This document shows positions 24,328 to 32,149 of a DNA stretch of 64,000 nt, piece by piece. Position 1 is the stretch's first letter; the number at the start of each line of letters is the position of its first letter. The stretch is taken from contig NZ_BMKQ01000001.1 in the NCBI RefSeq assembly GCF_014644415.1, positions 2,357,556 to 2,421,555 on the forward strand, in the 5' to 3' direction. The notes under the pieces were generated by a model. The model did no database searches. It had not been told where the DNA came from and was given only the letters and a program-made list of their open reading frames with translations. A program made the translations under genes and the position numbers. This DNA is from Marmoricola endophyticus. GTDB lineage: Bacteria; Actinomycetota; Actinomycetes; Propionibacteriales; Nocardioidaceae.

Positions 24328-24371
24328 CTACGGATCAGAAGGTTTGGGGTTCGAATCCCTACAGGCGCGCA
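24328..24371 (+). repeat. attR (44-bp direct repeat, tRNA-Arg 3' remnant)
   Basis: Exact copy of 10881-10924: the anticodon-arm-to-acceptor half of tRNA-Arg without a 5' half, so not a functional tRNA. It marks the right end of the element, and chromosomal sequence with a GNAT gene resumes about 100 bp later. Confidence 0.92.
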
Positions 24372-24472
24372 ACAGCTCTTCGGTGCCGGCGACGGACGTC
24401 AGCAGGGTTTCGGGTCAGGCCGTCGATCCACGACTCCGCCTTCACGGCGATGATGTCGAGGTGGATGGCACC

Positions 24473-25183
24473 GTGAGCAGACCTGGCGACGAGCCGCTCG
24501 ACGAACCGGTCGGGGAGTCGCTGCGAGGTGCGCACGCCCACCTGGCGCAGGCCTCGGGTCGCGCGCTGCGCTACGCACCCGGTGTGGCGACCTTCGTGTC
24601 CGTCCCGGTCGAGCCGACCGAGCAGGACTGGGACGACCTCGCCTCGCTGCTGGGTCCGGGTGGGTTCGCCGACATGTTCAGCGCTCCGGCCGCTCCGCCT
24701 GAGACCTGGGAGCCGGTGTTCGCGACGAACGGTGTCCAGATGGTCCACTCCGGCGCTCGACCTGCCGTCGCTGCGGTCGACGGCGAGCTCGTCGAGCTCG
24801 GGGCGACGGACGTGCGAGACATGCTGGCTCTCGCCGCGGTGACCGAGCCGGGGCCGTGGTGGGAGCGGACGATCGAGATGGGCACCTACCTCGGCGTACG
24901 ACGCCGCGGCGAGCTCGTCGCGATGGCGGGCGAGCGGCTGCGCCCCCCCGGGTGGCAGGAGATCAGCGCCGTCTGCACCGCGCCGCACGCACGTGGACAG
25001 GGCCTCGCCGCGGCTCTGGTCGGCACGCTCGCGGCACGGGCGGCGACCCGGGGCGAGTGCGCCTTCCTGCACGCGGTGTCGGGCAACACCCGCGCGCAGC
25101 AGCTCTACGCCCGACTCGGGTTCGTCCCCCGCCGGGAGGTGACCTTCCGAGGCTTTCGCGTCCCGGGCCGAGAGGTCGGCTGA
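24473..25183 (+). CDS. GNAT-family N-acetyltransferase (FR47-like)
   Basis: 236 residues from GTG 24473 (a GTG at 24461 is also possible). The C-terminal half is the GNAT fold: motif A AVCTAPHARGQGLAAALVGTLA, with the acetyl-CoA-binding R/Q-x-x-G-x-G/A pattern, then CAFLHAVSGNTRAQQLYARLGFVPRREV, the FR47-type ending. Substrate unknown. It is the first chromosomal gene after the integrated element. Its last 79 bp overlap the 3' end of the opposing LacI-family gene. Confidence 0.88.
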   Translation: MSRPGDEPLDEPVGESLRGAHAHLAQASGRALRYAPGVATFVSVPVEPTEQDWDDLASLLGPGGFADMFSAPAAPPETWEPVFATNGVQMVHSGARPAVAAVDGELVELGATDVRDMLALAAVTEPGPWWERTIEMGTYLGVRRRGELVAMAGERLRPPGWQEISAVCTAPHARGQGLAAALVGTLAARAATRGECAFLHAVSGNTRAQQLYARLGFVPRREVTFRGFRVPGREVG

Positions 25184-26193
25184 GAGTCCGGCGGCGTCGC
25201 TGCGGCCGAGCTCTCCCGGACGCGGAGCAGGTAGGGCGCGAGCACCCGCTGGGGCGGTCGCTCGGGACTCTCGATGCGCGAGGTCAGCAGCTCGAGCGCA
25301 GCCTCCGCGATCGCCGCCTTGTCGGGGGCGACGGTGGTGAGGGCCGGCGTGGCGTACCGGCCGTCCTCGACGTCGTCGAAGCCCACGACGGCCAGGTCGT
25401 CGGGCACGCGCAGCCCGGCGGTCATGGCCGCCCGCAGGGCGCCCAGCGCCAGCTGGTCGGAGAAGCAGAAGACCGCGTCCGGCCGCTGCGGACGCTCGAG
25501 CAGCGCGCGCACGGCGTCCGCCCCGTCGCTGCGGTGCAGCCGGCGTACGGCGACCGTTCTCGGCTCCAGGCCGGCCGCGGTCATCGCGGCGCGGTAGCCC
25601 GCGGCCCGGCGCTCGGCCGTGCCGTTGCCCAGGTGCGGCTGGTCGCCGACGGCGACGATGCTGGTCCGACCAGCCGCCAGCAGGTGCTGCGTCGCCTCAC
25701 GTGCGGCCGCCTCGCCGTCGACGGTGACGTGGTCGAGCAGGCCTTCGGCATCCTGCTCGCCCAGCAGCACGACCGGCGACGAGCCGGGCTCGGCGCGCAG
25801 GTCGGCGGGGGAGAGCCCCCACGGGCTCATCAGCACCCCGTCCACGCTCTGGCCGCGTACGCCGGTCAGCAGCCGGCGCTCCTGCTCCGCCTCCCCGTCG
25901 GTCTGCTGCACGAGGACCATCCGGCCACGGTCGGCCGCCGCACGGACGACGTGGTCGGCCAGCTCGGCGAAGTAGGGGGAGGACAGCTCGGGCAGCACCA
26001 GGCCGATCAGGCCGGACCGTCCCCCGCGCAGGTGTCGTGCCGCCGCGTTGGGTCGGTAGCCGAGCTCGTCGATCACGCGCTGGACGCGCTCGCGGGTCGC
26101 CGCCGCCACGAGGTCCGAGCCGGCGGCGACGTTCGAGACCGTACGGACCGACACCCCTGCCCTCGCGGCGACGTCTCGGAGGCTGGCGGTCAC
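25105..26193 (-). CDS. LacI-family transcriptional regulator
   Basis: 362 residues from GTG 26193. The HTH is at the extreme N-terminus (TASLRDVAARAGVSVRTVSNVAAG) with hinge helix NAAARHLRGGRSG. The periplasmic-binding-protein-like effector domain follows (VLVQQTDGEAEQERRLL, DGVLMSPWG, VAVGDQP, VVGFDDVEDG). It is divergent from the PhyH-thiolase/hydratase genes, with two palindromes between them (26217-26242), so it very probably represses that pair and itself. The C-terminal 30 residues are Pro/Arg/Thr-rich, unlike LacI consensus, and are encoded antisense to the GNAT gene end, suggesting a stop lost or displaced. Confidence 0.9.
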   Translation of the reverse strand: MTASLRDVAARAGVSVRTVSNVAAGSDLVAAATRERVQRVIDELGYRPNAAARHLRGGRSGLIGLVLPELSSPYFAELADHVVRAAADRGRMVLVQQTDGEAEQERRLLTGVRGQSVDGVLMSPWGLSPADLRAEPGSSPVVLLGEQDAEGLLDHVTVDGEAAAREATQHLLAAGRTSIVAVGDQPHLGNGTAERRAAGYRAAMTAAGLEPRTVAVRRLHRSDGADAVRALLERPQRPDAVFCFSDQLALGALRAAMTAGLRVPDDLAVVGFDDVEDGRYATPALTTVAPDKAAIAEAALELLTSRIESPERPPQRVLAPYLLRVRESSAAATPPDSQPTSRPGTRKPRKVTSRRGTNPSRA

Positions 26194-26216
26194 GACCGCG
26201 AGCGTAGCGGGACTCT

Positions 26217-26242
26217 TGCCACGTGGCATTGCCACGTTGCAA
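26217..26242. promoter_or_regulatory. Tandem LacI-type operators
   Basis: TGCCACGTGGCA at 26217-26228 is a perfect 12-bp palindrome, immediately followed by the near-palindrome TTGCCACGTTGCAA (26229-26242). Both are centred in the 58-bp gap between the divergent LacI-family gene and the PhyH gene, overlapping where promoters must lie. Confidence 0.7.
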
Positions 26243-26251
26243 ACTGCAGTC

Positions 26252-27061
26252 ATGACGACACCCGAGCAGGCCCTGGACCTCATCCGCACCGACGGCATCG
26301 CTGCCCTCAAGGGCGCCTTCCCGGTCGACTGGGTGGACACCGTGCGCGAAGACATCGAGGCGGCGTTCGCGGAGGCGCGTGGCCGCGAGGACGGGGCGGT
26401 GGGCCGCGGCCCGCACCGCTGGTACGTCGAGATCCACCCCGAGCAGCTGCGCGGCTTCGTCGAGCTGGTGACGCACCCGTGGGTCGCCGGCGTGTGCGAG
26501 GCGGTGCTCGGTCCGGACTACCGGATCGTCGAGCTCGGCTTCGACATCCCCTTCGCGGGGGCGGTCGACCAGCCCTGGCACCGCGACTTCGCGATGCCCG
26601 AGGTGACCCGGGAGGAGGGCCGGTTGAACTCGCTGGCCTTCAACCTCACCGCCGTGGACACCGCGGAGGACATGGGGCCCTTCGAGATCGCGCTCGGCAC
26701 TCAGCTCGACGAGGAGCCGGACTTCGACCACGGCATGTTCCCGCCCCGGGAGCGATACGCGCGGTACGAGGAGCGCGCGGTGCGCAAGTACCCGCAGCGC
26801 GGCGACGTCTCGGCGCGGTCCGCGCTCACGATCCACCGCGGCACCACGAACCACTCCGAGAAGTCGCGGCCGGTGCTCGTGCTCGGCGTCGACGGCCCGG
26901 ACGCGACCAACGGCGACCAGCACGACCTCGCGGTGACCCGGACGTACTGGGACGGGCTCCCTGCGCAGGTCCGCGCCCACCTCGCCTGCCCCGTCGTCGA
27001 GGCGCTGGAGCCGATCGTGCAGAAGCACACGATCGAGGGGCTGGTGATGGGCGCCGCCTGA
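26252..27061 (+). CDS. Phytanoyl-CoA dioxygenase (PhyH) family Fe(II)/2-oxoglutarate enzyme
   Basis: 269 residues from ATG 26252. The facial triad is visible as H110-x-D112 in WHRDF and the distal H195 in TIHRGTTNHS, with an Arg or Lys expected for 2-oxoglutarate a few residues on (KSRPVLVLG). The N-terminal IRTDGIAALKGAF is typical of PhyH. The family hydroxylates diverse small molecules with Fe(II), O2 and 2-oxoglutarate; the substrate here is unknown. The next gene, 20 bp downstream, encodes acyl-CoA-type enzymes, which hints at a lipid or side-chain substrate. Regulation by the divergent LacI protein is likely. Confidence 0.87.
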   Translation: MTTPEQALDLIRTDGIAALKGAFPVDWVDTVREDIEAAFAEARGREDGAVGRGPHRWYVEIHPEQLRGFVELVTHPWVAGVCEAVLGPDYRIVELGFDIPFAGAVDQPWHRDFAMPEVTREEGRLNSLAFNLTAVDTAEDMGPFEIALGTQLDEEPDFDHGMFPPRERYARYEERAVRKYPQRGDVSARSALTIHRGTTNHSEKSRPVLVLGVDGPDATNGDQHDLAVTRTYWDGLPAQVRAHLACPVVEALEPIVQKHTIEGLVMGAA

Positions 27062-27081
27062 GGCGCCGCGAGAGTGGGGGC

Positions 27082-29454
27082 ATGAGCTCCCTGGACGACC
27101 TCGACCCGAGCACCCCCGTCCTGATCGGGGTCGGTGAGGCCTCCGAGCGGATCGAGGACGACGACTACCGCGGCCTCTCACCGGTCGAGCTGGGCGCCGC
27201 GGCGGCGCGGGAGGCGCTCGCCGACACCGGCGCCGACCCGGCCGTCGTCGCGGCGAGGCTCGACGTCGTCGCCGGCACCCGGCAGTTCGAGACCTCGACG
27301 CCGGTGGCGCAGGCGAGGCTGGGACGTTCCGACAACTTCCCGCGCTCGGTCTCGGCCCGCGTCGGTGCGGACCCGGCCCGTGCCGTCCTCGAGGTCACCG
27401 GTGGGCAGAGCCCGCAGGCGCTGGTCACCGAGATGTGCCGCGCTGTCGCCGCGGGGAGCGCACACGACGTGCTGCTGGTCGGTGCCGAGGCGATCTCGAC
27501 CACCCGGCACCTGGCGGGCACCGACGACGCCCCGGACTTCTCCGAGGAGGTCGGCGGCCAGCTCGAGGACCGCGGCTACGGCCTGCGCGGGATCGCCTCG
27601 GTGCGCGCGGTGGCCCACGGCGTCCGGGCGCCCGTGGTGCAGTACGCCCTGTTCGAGAACGCCCGCCGCACGCAGCAGGGGAGGGGTCGTGCGGAGTACG
27701 CCGAGCAGATGGGTCGTCTGTTCGCGCCGTTCACCGAGGTCGCCGCGGGCAACCCGAACTCGGCAGCGCCCGAGCGGCGCACCGCCGAGGAGCTGGCGAC
27801 GCCGACCGAGCGCAACCGGCCGATCGCCGACCCGTACACCCGCTTCCTGGTGGCGCGCGACCAGGTCAACCAGGCGGCGGCGGTGGTGCTCACCTCGGTG
27901 GCGGTCGCGCGCGAGCTCGGGGTCCCGGAGGGCCGGTGGGTGTTCCTGCACGGCCACGCCGACCTGCGCGAGCGCGACCTGATGGACCGGGAGGACCTCA
28001 GTCACAGCCCTGCGGCCGTAGCGGCGACCCGGGCGGCGCTGGAGCAGGCCGGGGTCGGGATCGGCGAGGTCGACCACCTCGATCTCTACTCCTGCTTCCC
28101 GGTCGCGGTCACCACGATCACCGACGCGTTCGGCCTCGCCCCCGACGACCCGCGCGGGCTCACGGTGACCGGTGGGCTGCCGTTCTTCGGCGGCGCGGGC
28201 AACAACTACTCGATGCACGCGATCGCCGAGGTCGTACGCCGCTGCCGGGCCCGGCGGGGGAGCACCGGCTTCGTCGGCGCGAACGGCGGGATGCTCTCGA
28301 AGTACTCCACCGGCGTCTACTCCACCGACCCCGCTCCCTGGCGCGAGGACGGCAGTGCCGCGCTGCAGCGCGAGATCGACGCCCGGCCGGCGGTGCCGGT
28401 CAGCGAGCGGCCCGACGGCTGGGCCACTGTCGAGACCTGGACGGTCACCCACGCCAAGGACGGGACGCGGGGCGCGATCGTGGTCGGCCGGTTGGAGACC
28501 ACCGGCGAGCGCTTCCTCGGCACCGGGCTCGCAGAGGACGACGAGGTGCTCGAGCTGCTGTCCGGCGAGCAGCCCGCGGGGCGGCGGGTCTACGTCCGCA
28601 CCTTCGCCGAGGGCAGCCGGGTGACCACCTCCGAGGCGCGGATGGACGCGCTACGGCCGGCGCGGGCCCTTGGGTTTCGGGACTCGTACGAGTTCGTCCG
28701 GGTCGAGCGTGAGGACCACCTGCTCGTCGTCACCATCGACCGGTCCGACGTGCGCAACGCGCTGCACCCACCGGCCCACCTCGAGCTCGAGGAGGTCTTC
28801 GACGCCTTCGAGGCCGATCCCGACCTGTGGGTCGCGATCCTCACCGGCGCGGGCACGGACGCCTTCTGCGCCGGCAACGACCTCGCGCACACCGCGGCCA
28901 CCGGGGAGACCTACTTCGCGCTCAGCGGGTTCGCCGGTCTCACCGCCCGGCACCTGACGAAGCCGGTGATCGCCGCGGTCAACGGCTACGCCCTCGGCGG
29001 CGGGCTGGAGACCGCGCTCGCCTGCCACCTCGTGGTCGCCGACGCGAACGCGGCGCTCGGGCTCACCGAGGTCCGGGTGGGGCTCTACGCCGCCGCCGGC
29101 GGTGTCGTACGCCTGCCGCGGCAGCTGCCCGCCAAGGTCGCCACCGAGATGATCCTCACCGGGCGGCGGATGGGGGCAGAGGAGGCCGAGCGGCGGGGCC
29201 TGGTCAACCGGGTCGCGCCGGCCGGCACGGCCCTCGAGGTGGCCCGCGAGCTGGCCGCGGAGGTGCTCGCCGGGTCGCCGACGTCGGTGGCCGTGTCGCT
29301 GCAGGCGATGGCCGAGGCGCAGGCGTACGCCGACCCGCTCGACGCCGTGGCCGCCCGCACCGACGCGCTGGACCGGCTGCTCACCAGCCAGGACACGGTC
29401 GAGGGGCTGACGGCGTTCGCCGAGAAGCGGGCGCCCCGCTGGGTGAACCGCTGA
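27082..29454 (+). CDS. Fusion of SCP2-type thiolase-like protein and enoyl-CoA hydratase/isomerase
   Basis: One uninterrupted 790-codon frame. Residues 1-about 525 are a thiolase-superfamily protein of the Rv1867 type (TPVLIGVGEASER at the start, DHLDLYSCFPVAVTTITDAFGL, GGLPFFGGAGNNYSMHAIAEV). The position expected for the nucleophilic Cys reads TGGQSPQ (about 106-112), so classical thiolysis is doubtful. From about residue 533 (SYEFVRVERE) a crotonase domain runs to the end, with the oxyanion-hole segments CAGNDLAHTA and NGYALGGGLETALACH. The two are normally separate genes. The pair probably acts on a CoA thioester made from the PhyH product. A lost stop codon between two genes is the alternative explanation. 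Confidence 0.85.
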   Translation: MSSLDDLDPSTPVLIGVGEASERIEDDDYRGLSPVELGAAAAREALADTGADPAVVAARLDVVAGTRQFETSTPVAQARLGRSDNFPRSVSARVGADPARAVLEVTGGQSPQALVTEMCRAVAAGSAHDVLLVGAEAISTTRHLAGTDDAPDFSEEVGGQLEDRGYGLRGIASVRAVAHGVRAPVVQYALFENARRTQQGRGRAEYAEQMGRLFAPFTEVAAGNPNSAAPERRTAEELATPTERNRPIADPYTRFLVARDQVNQAAAVVLTSVAVARELGVPEGRWVFLHGHADLRERDLMDREDLSHSPAAVAATRAALEQAGVGIGEVDHLDLYSCFPVAVTTITDAFGLAPDDPRGLTVTGGLPFFGGAGNNYSMHAIAEVVRRCRARRGSTGFVGANGGMLSKYSTGVYSTDPAPWREDGSAALQREIDARPAVPVSERPDGWATVETWTVTHAKDGTRGAIVVGRLETTGERFLGTGLAEDDEVLELLSGEQPAGRRVYVRTFAEGSRVTTSEARMDALRPARALGFRDSYEFVRVEREDHLLVVTIDRSDVRNALHPPAHLELEEVFDAFEADPDLWVAILTGAGTDAFCAGNDLAHTAATGETYFALSGFAGLTARHLTKPVIAAVNGYALGGGLETALACHLVVADANAALGLTEVRVGLYAAAGGVVRLPRQLPAKVATEMILTGRRMGAEEAERRGLVNRVAPAGTALEVARELAAEVLAGSPTSVAVSLQAMAEAQAYADPLDAVAARTDALDRLLTSQDTVEGLTAFAEKRAPRWVNR

Positions 29455-29493
29455 GACCGGTCGGCGGGCGACCCGCGTGACAAGGACCTCATA

Positions 29494-29507
29494 AAGTCTA
29501 GTGACTT
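29494..29507. promoter_or_regulatory. Palindrome in the AT-rich promoter of the ssu-type operon
   Basis: AAGTC-TAGT-GACTT with 5-bp arms, inside an unusually AT-rich 35-bp patch just upstream of the permease GTG at 29527. It is a likely operator overlapping the promoter; the regulator is not encoded adjacent. Confidence 0.45.
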
Positions 29508-29526
29508 AGTATGTAATAGTAGTGCG

Positions 29527-30351
29527 GTGAGCCCGTACTCCCCGGTCGCCGAGCCGCCCCCACGCGTCGCCGCCCGCCTGCGCCGTCCCCGTCGGCCCCG
29601 CCGCGGGTCCGCCCTCGTCCGCCGAGCGGCGAGCCCGGTCGCGCTTCTCGTCCTGTGGCAGCTCGCCTCCGCCACCGGGGTGCTGTCGCCCGACAAGCTC
29701 GCCCCGCCCGCGCAGATCCTGCGCGCGATGGTCGAGGAGTGGCACAAGGGCACGCTGCAGGCGGCGACCGGGGTGTCGCTGCAGCGGGTGGTGATCGGCT
29801 TCGCCCTCGGCGCGGTCGTCGCCGTCGTGCTGGCGGTCGTCGCCGGCCTCTCCCGGATCGGTGACGACACGGTCGACCCGCCGATGCAGATGCTGCGCAC
29901 CGTCCCGCACCTGGGGCTGCTGCCGCTGCTGGTGCTGTGGCTCGGCATCGACGAGGCGCCGAAGATCGCGCTGATCGCCCTCGGAGTGACCTTCCCGCTC
30001 TACGTCAACACCGTCGCCGGCATCCGCGGCGTGGACCGCAAGCTCGTGGAGACCGCGGGCGTCCTCGGGCTCTCCTGGTGGGGCCGGCTGCGGCACGTGG
30101 TCGCACCCGGGGCCCTCCCGTCGTTCCTCGTCGGGCTGCGGCTTAGCCTCGGCGTCGCCTGGCTCTCGCTGATCGTCGCGGAGCAGATCAACGCCACCAG
30201 TGGCATCGGCTACCTCGTGACCGACGCCGCGTCCTTCGGCCGCACCGACGTCGTCGTCGGCGGCCTCATCGTCTACAGCCTGCTCGGTCTGGCGACCGAC
30301 GCAGCCGTCCGGCTCATCGAGAGGAAGGCCCTCGCATGGCGACTCGCCTGA
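29527..30351 (+). CDS. ssuC: ABC transporter permease, sulfonate/taurine type
   Basis: 274 residues from GTG 29527. After an Arg/Pro-rich cytoplasmic N-terminus there are about six TM helices and the binding-protein-dependent permease signature (EAA loop) VETAGVLGLSWWGRLRHVVAPGALPSFLVGLRLSLGVAW near residue 180-215. This is the SsuC/TauC class of aliphatic sulfonate importers. It overlaps the ATPase gene by 16 bp, and the operon order is permease, ATPase, binding protein, monooxygenase. Confidence 0.9.
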   Translation: MSPYSPVAEPPPRVAARLRRPRRPRRGSALVRRAASPVALLVLWQLASATGVLSPDKLAPPAQILRAMVEEWHKGTLQAATGVSLQRVVIGFALGAVVAVVLAVVAGLSRIGDDTVDPPMQMLRTVPHLGLLPLLVLWLGIDEAPKIALIALGVTFPLYVNTVAGIRGVDRKLVETAGVLGLSWWGRLRHVVAPGALPSFLVGLRLSLGVAWLSLIVAEQINATSGIGYLVTDAASFGRTDVVVGGLIVYSLLGLATDAAVRLIERKALAWRLA

Positions 30352-31085
30352 CCACCACACTGCGTACGACGACACCCGCGGCGCGCGTGTCCGGACTGAC
30401 CCGCCGCTTCGGCGACCACGTCGTCCTCGACGGGCTCGACGCCACCGTCGGGCCGGGCGAGCTCGTGGCCCTGCTCGGCCGCAGCGGCTCGGGCAAGTCC
30501 ACCCTGCTGCGGTCGCTGGCCGGGCTGGACCGGCCCGACGCCGGCACCGTCGAGGTCACCGGGCCGGTCTCGGTGGCCTTCCAGGAGCCGCGGCTGCTGC
30601 CGTGGAAGCGGGTCCTCGACAACGTGGCCCTCGCCCTGCGCGACGGCTCGAGGGCCGAGCGCCGCGAGCGCGCCGGCCGCGCGCTGGCCGAGGTCGGCCT
30701 GTCCGAGAAGACGGACGCGTGGCCGCTCACGCTGTCCGGGGGGCAGGCGCAGCGGACCTCCCTGGCACGTGCGCTGGTCACCGCCCCCGGGCTCCTGCTG
30801 CTCGACGAGCCGTTCAGCGCGCTGGACGCGCTCACCCGGCTGGAGATGCACGACCTCGTCCTCTCCCTGTGGCGCGAGCACCGCCCCGGCGTCCTGCTCG
30901 TCACCCACGACATCGACGAGGCGCTGACCCTCGCGGACCGGGTGCTCGTCGTCGACCGGGGCCGGATCCGCCACGCCGTCGACGTGCGGCGTCCCCGGCC
31001 GCGCGACCCGGCCGACCTCACCGACCTGCGCGCCGAGCTGCTCGAGGTGCTCGGCGTGGGCGAGCGCACCCGCGCGAGCGCCTGA
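30336..31085 (+). CDS. ssuB: ABC transporter ATP-binding protein, sulfonate type
   Basis: 249 residues from ATG 30336, overlapping the permease gene. All ABC motifs are present: Walker A GRSGSGKST, Q-loop AFQEPRLLPW, signature LSGGQ, Walker B LLLLDEP, D-loop SALD, and the H-loop THD. The EPRLLPW sequence after the Q-loop is characteristic of the SsuB/TauB/NrtD group. It energises uptake with the 29527 permease and 31130 binding protein. Confidence 0.92.
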   Translation: MATRLTTTLRTTTPAARVSGLTRRFGDHVVLDGLDATVGPGELVALLGRSGSGKSTLLRSLAGLDRPDAGTVEVTGPVSVAFQEPRLLPWKRVLDNVALALRDGSRAERRERAGRALAEVGLSEKTDAWPLTLSGGQAQRTSLARALVTAPGLLLLDEPFSALDALTRLEMHDLVLSLWREHRPGVLLVTHDIDEALTLADRVLVVDRGRIRHAVDVRRPRPRDPADLTDLRAELLEVLGVGERTRASA

Positions 31086-31129
31086 CCCCGAACCCGTCCG
31101 TCCCCGTCACCGATCCGAGGAGATCCACC

Positions 31130-32149
31130 GTGAGAACCCCTGCCCGCCTCCTGGGCCCCCTGGCCGCCGTCCTGCTCGCCGTCCCCGCGCTCGCGGGGTG
31201 CGGCGGGTCGAGCAACGCCGATGCCGTGCGCTCCGACGGGTCGGTCGACCTGGCCAAGGTGACGCTCGTCGTCGGTGACCAGAAGGGCGGCTCCAAGGCG
31301 CTGCTCAGCGCGGCCGGCGAGCTGGACACGCCGTACGAGATCGACTGGAAGCCGTTCACCTCCGGCCCGCCGCTGCTCGACGCCGTCAGCTCCGGCGCGG
31401 TGGACCTCGGCGGCGTCGGCAACACGCCTCCGCTGTTCGCGATCGACCAGAAGAAGAAGCTGAGGGCGATCTCGGCGTACGACCAGGGCGCGTACGGCGA
31501 CGCGATCGTCGTGCCGAGGGGCAGCACCGTGCGCAGCATCGCGGACCTGAAGGGCAAGAAGGTGGCCCTGGCCAAGGGCAGCTCGGCCAACTACTCGCTG
31601 CTGGCCCAGCTGAAGAAGGTCGGCCTGACCTTCGACGACATCACCCCGGTCTGGCTGCAGCCGACCGAGGCGCTGGCGGCGTTCAAGGGAGGGTCCGTCG
31701 ACGCCTGGGCGATCTGGGACCCGTTCACCGCCCAGGCCGAGCAGGACGCCGGCGCCCGCGTGGTCGCGAACGGCAAGGGCCTGGTCAACGGGCTGAACTT
31801 CCAGGTCGCCGGCGACGACGCGTTGCACGACAAGGCGACCCGTGCCGCGATGTCCGACTACGTCGGCCGCCTCGCCGCCGCCCAGCGGTGGGCCGGAGAG
31901 CACAAGCCGCAGTGGTCGGCCGCCTGGGCGAAGGAGACCGGGCTGGACCGCTCCGTCACCGATGCGGCGGTCGAGCGCAAGACCTTCACGCCGCGACCGG
32001 TCGACGGGTCCGTGATCGCCACCGAGCAGGAGATGTGGGACGCGTTCGCGGCGCAGAAGCAGGTCAGCGGCCACCCCCGCCTGGCCGACTGGTTCTCCAC
32101 CGACTTCAACGACACGGTGGCCCGCGCCACCGGGAAGGCAGCGTCGTGA
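31130..32149 (+). CDS. ssuA: Sulfonate-binding lipoprotein
   Basis: 339 residues from GTG 31130 with a good AGGAG site. A signal peptide ends in the lipobox LAGC (processed Cys near residue 23), followed by an NMT1/SsuA-like periplasmic-binding fold: LVVGDQKGGSKALLSAAGEL, WKPFTSGPPLLDAVSSGAVDLGGVGNTPPLFA, and DAWAIWDPFTAQAEQ. It presents aliphatic sulfonates to the ABC permease. Its stop overlaps the ssuD start (GTGA). Confidence 0.91.
   Translation: MRTPARLLGPLAAVLLAVPALAGCGGSSNADAVRSDGSVDLAKVTLVVGDQKGGSKALLSAAGELDTPYEIDWKPFTSGPPLLDAVSSGAVDLGGVGNTPPLFAIDQKKKLRAISAYDQGAYGDAIVVPRGSTVRSIADLKGKKVALAKGSSANYSLLAQLKKVGLTFDDITPVWLQPTEALAAFKGGSVDAWAIWDPFTAQAEQDAGARVVANGKGLVNGLNFQVAGDDALHDKATRAAMSDYVGRLAAAQRWAGEHKPQWSAAWAKETGLDRSVTDAAVERKTFTPRPVDGSVIATEQEMWDAFAAQKQVSGHPRLADWFSTDFNDTVARATGKAAS

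Larger units (their letters stand above)
10881..24371. mobile_element. Integrative and mobilizable element (about 13.4 kb) in tRNA-Arg with defence-like cargo
   Basis: The element is delimited by a perfect 44-bp direct repeat containing the tRNA-Arg 3' half. Next to attL are an excisionase-like HTH gene and a tyrosine integrase; then come a second HTH gene and a MobF relaxase-helicase. The rest (16.4-24 kb) is cargo: an unknown 427-residue protein, a SinR-like protein, an AAA_13 ATPase, a VapBC45-like pair and an exonuclease-BRCT protein. Several cargo segments are less GC-rich than the chromosome. No FtsK/TraB translocase, type IV coupling protein or replication initiator is visible, so it is better called a mobilizable element than an actinomycete ICE. 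Confidence 0.88.

Noticed and set aside
24328-24371. Second tRNA-Arg gene
   Set aside because: Only the 3' half (anticodon arm to acceptor) is present; it is the attR copy of the integration site, with no 5' half upstream.
10881-24371. A prophage
   Set aside because: No capsid, terminase, portal, tail or lysis genes are visible; the relaxase indicates a conjugative or mobilizable element.
24856-29454. A single 1532-residue protein in one frame
   Set aside because: The first 742 codons are antisense or out-of-frame translation across the LacI and PhyH genes; the real gene starts at ATG 27082.
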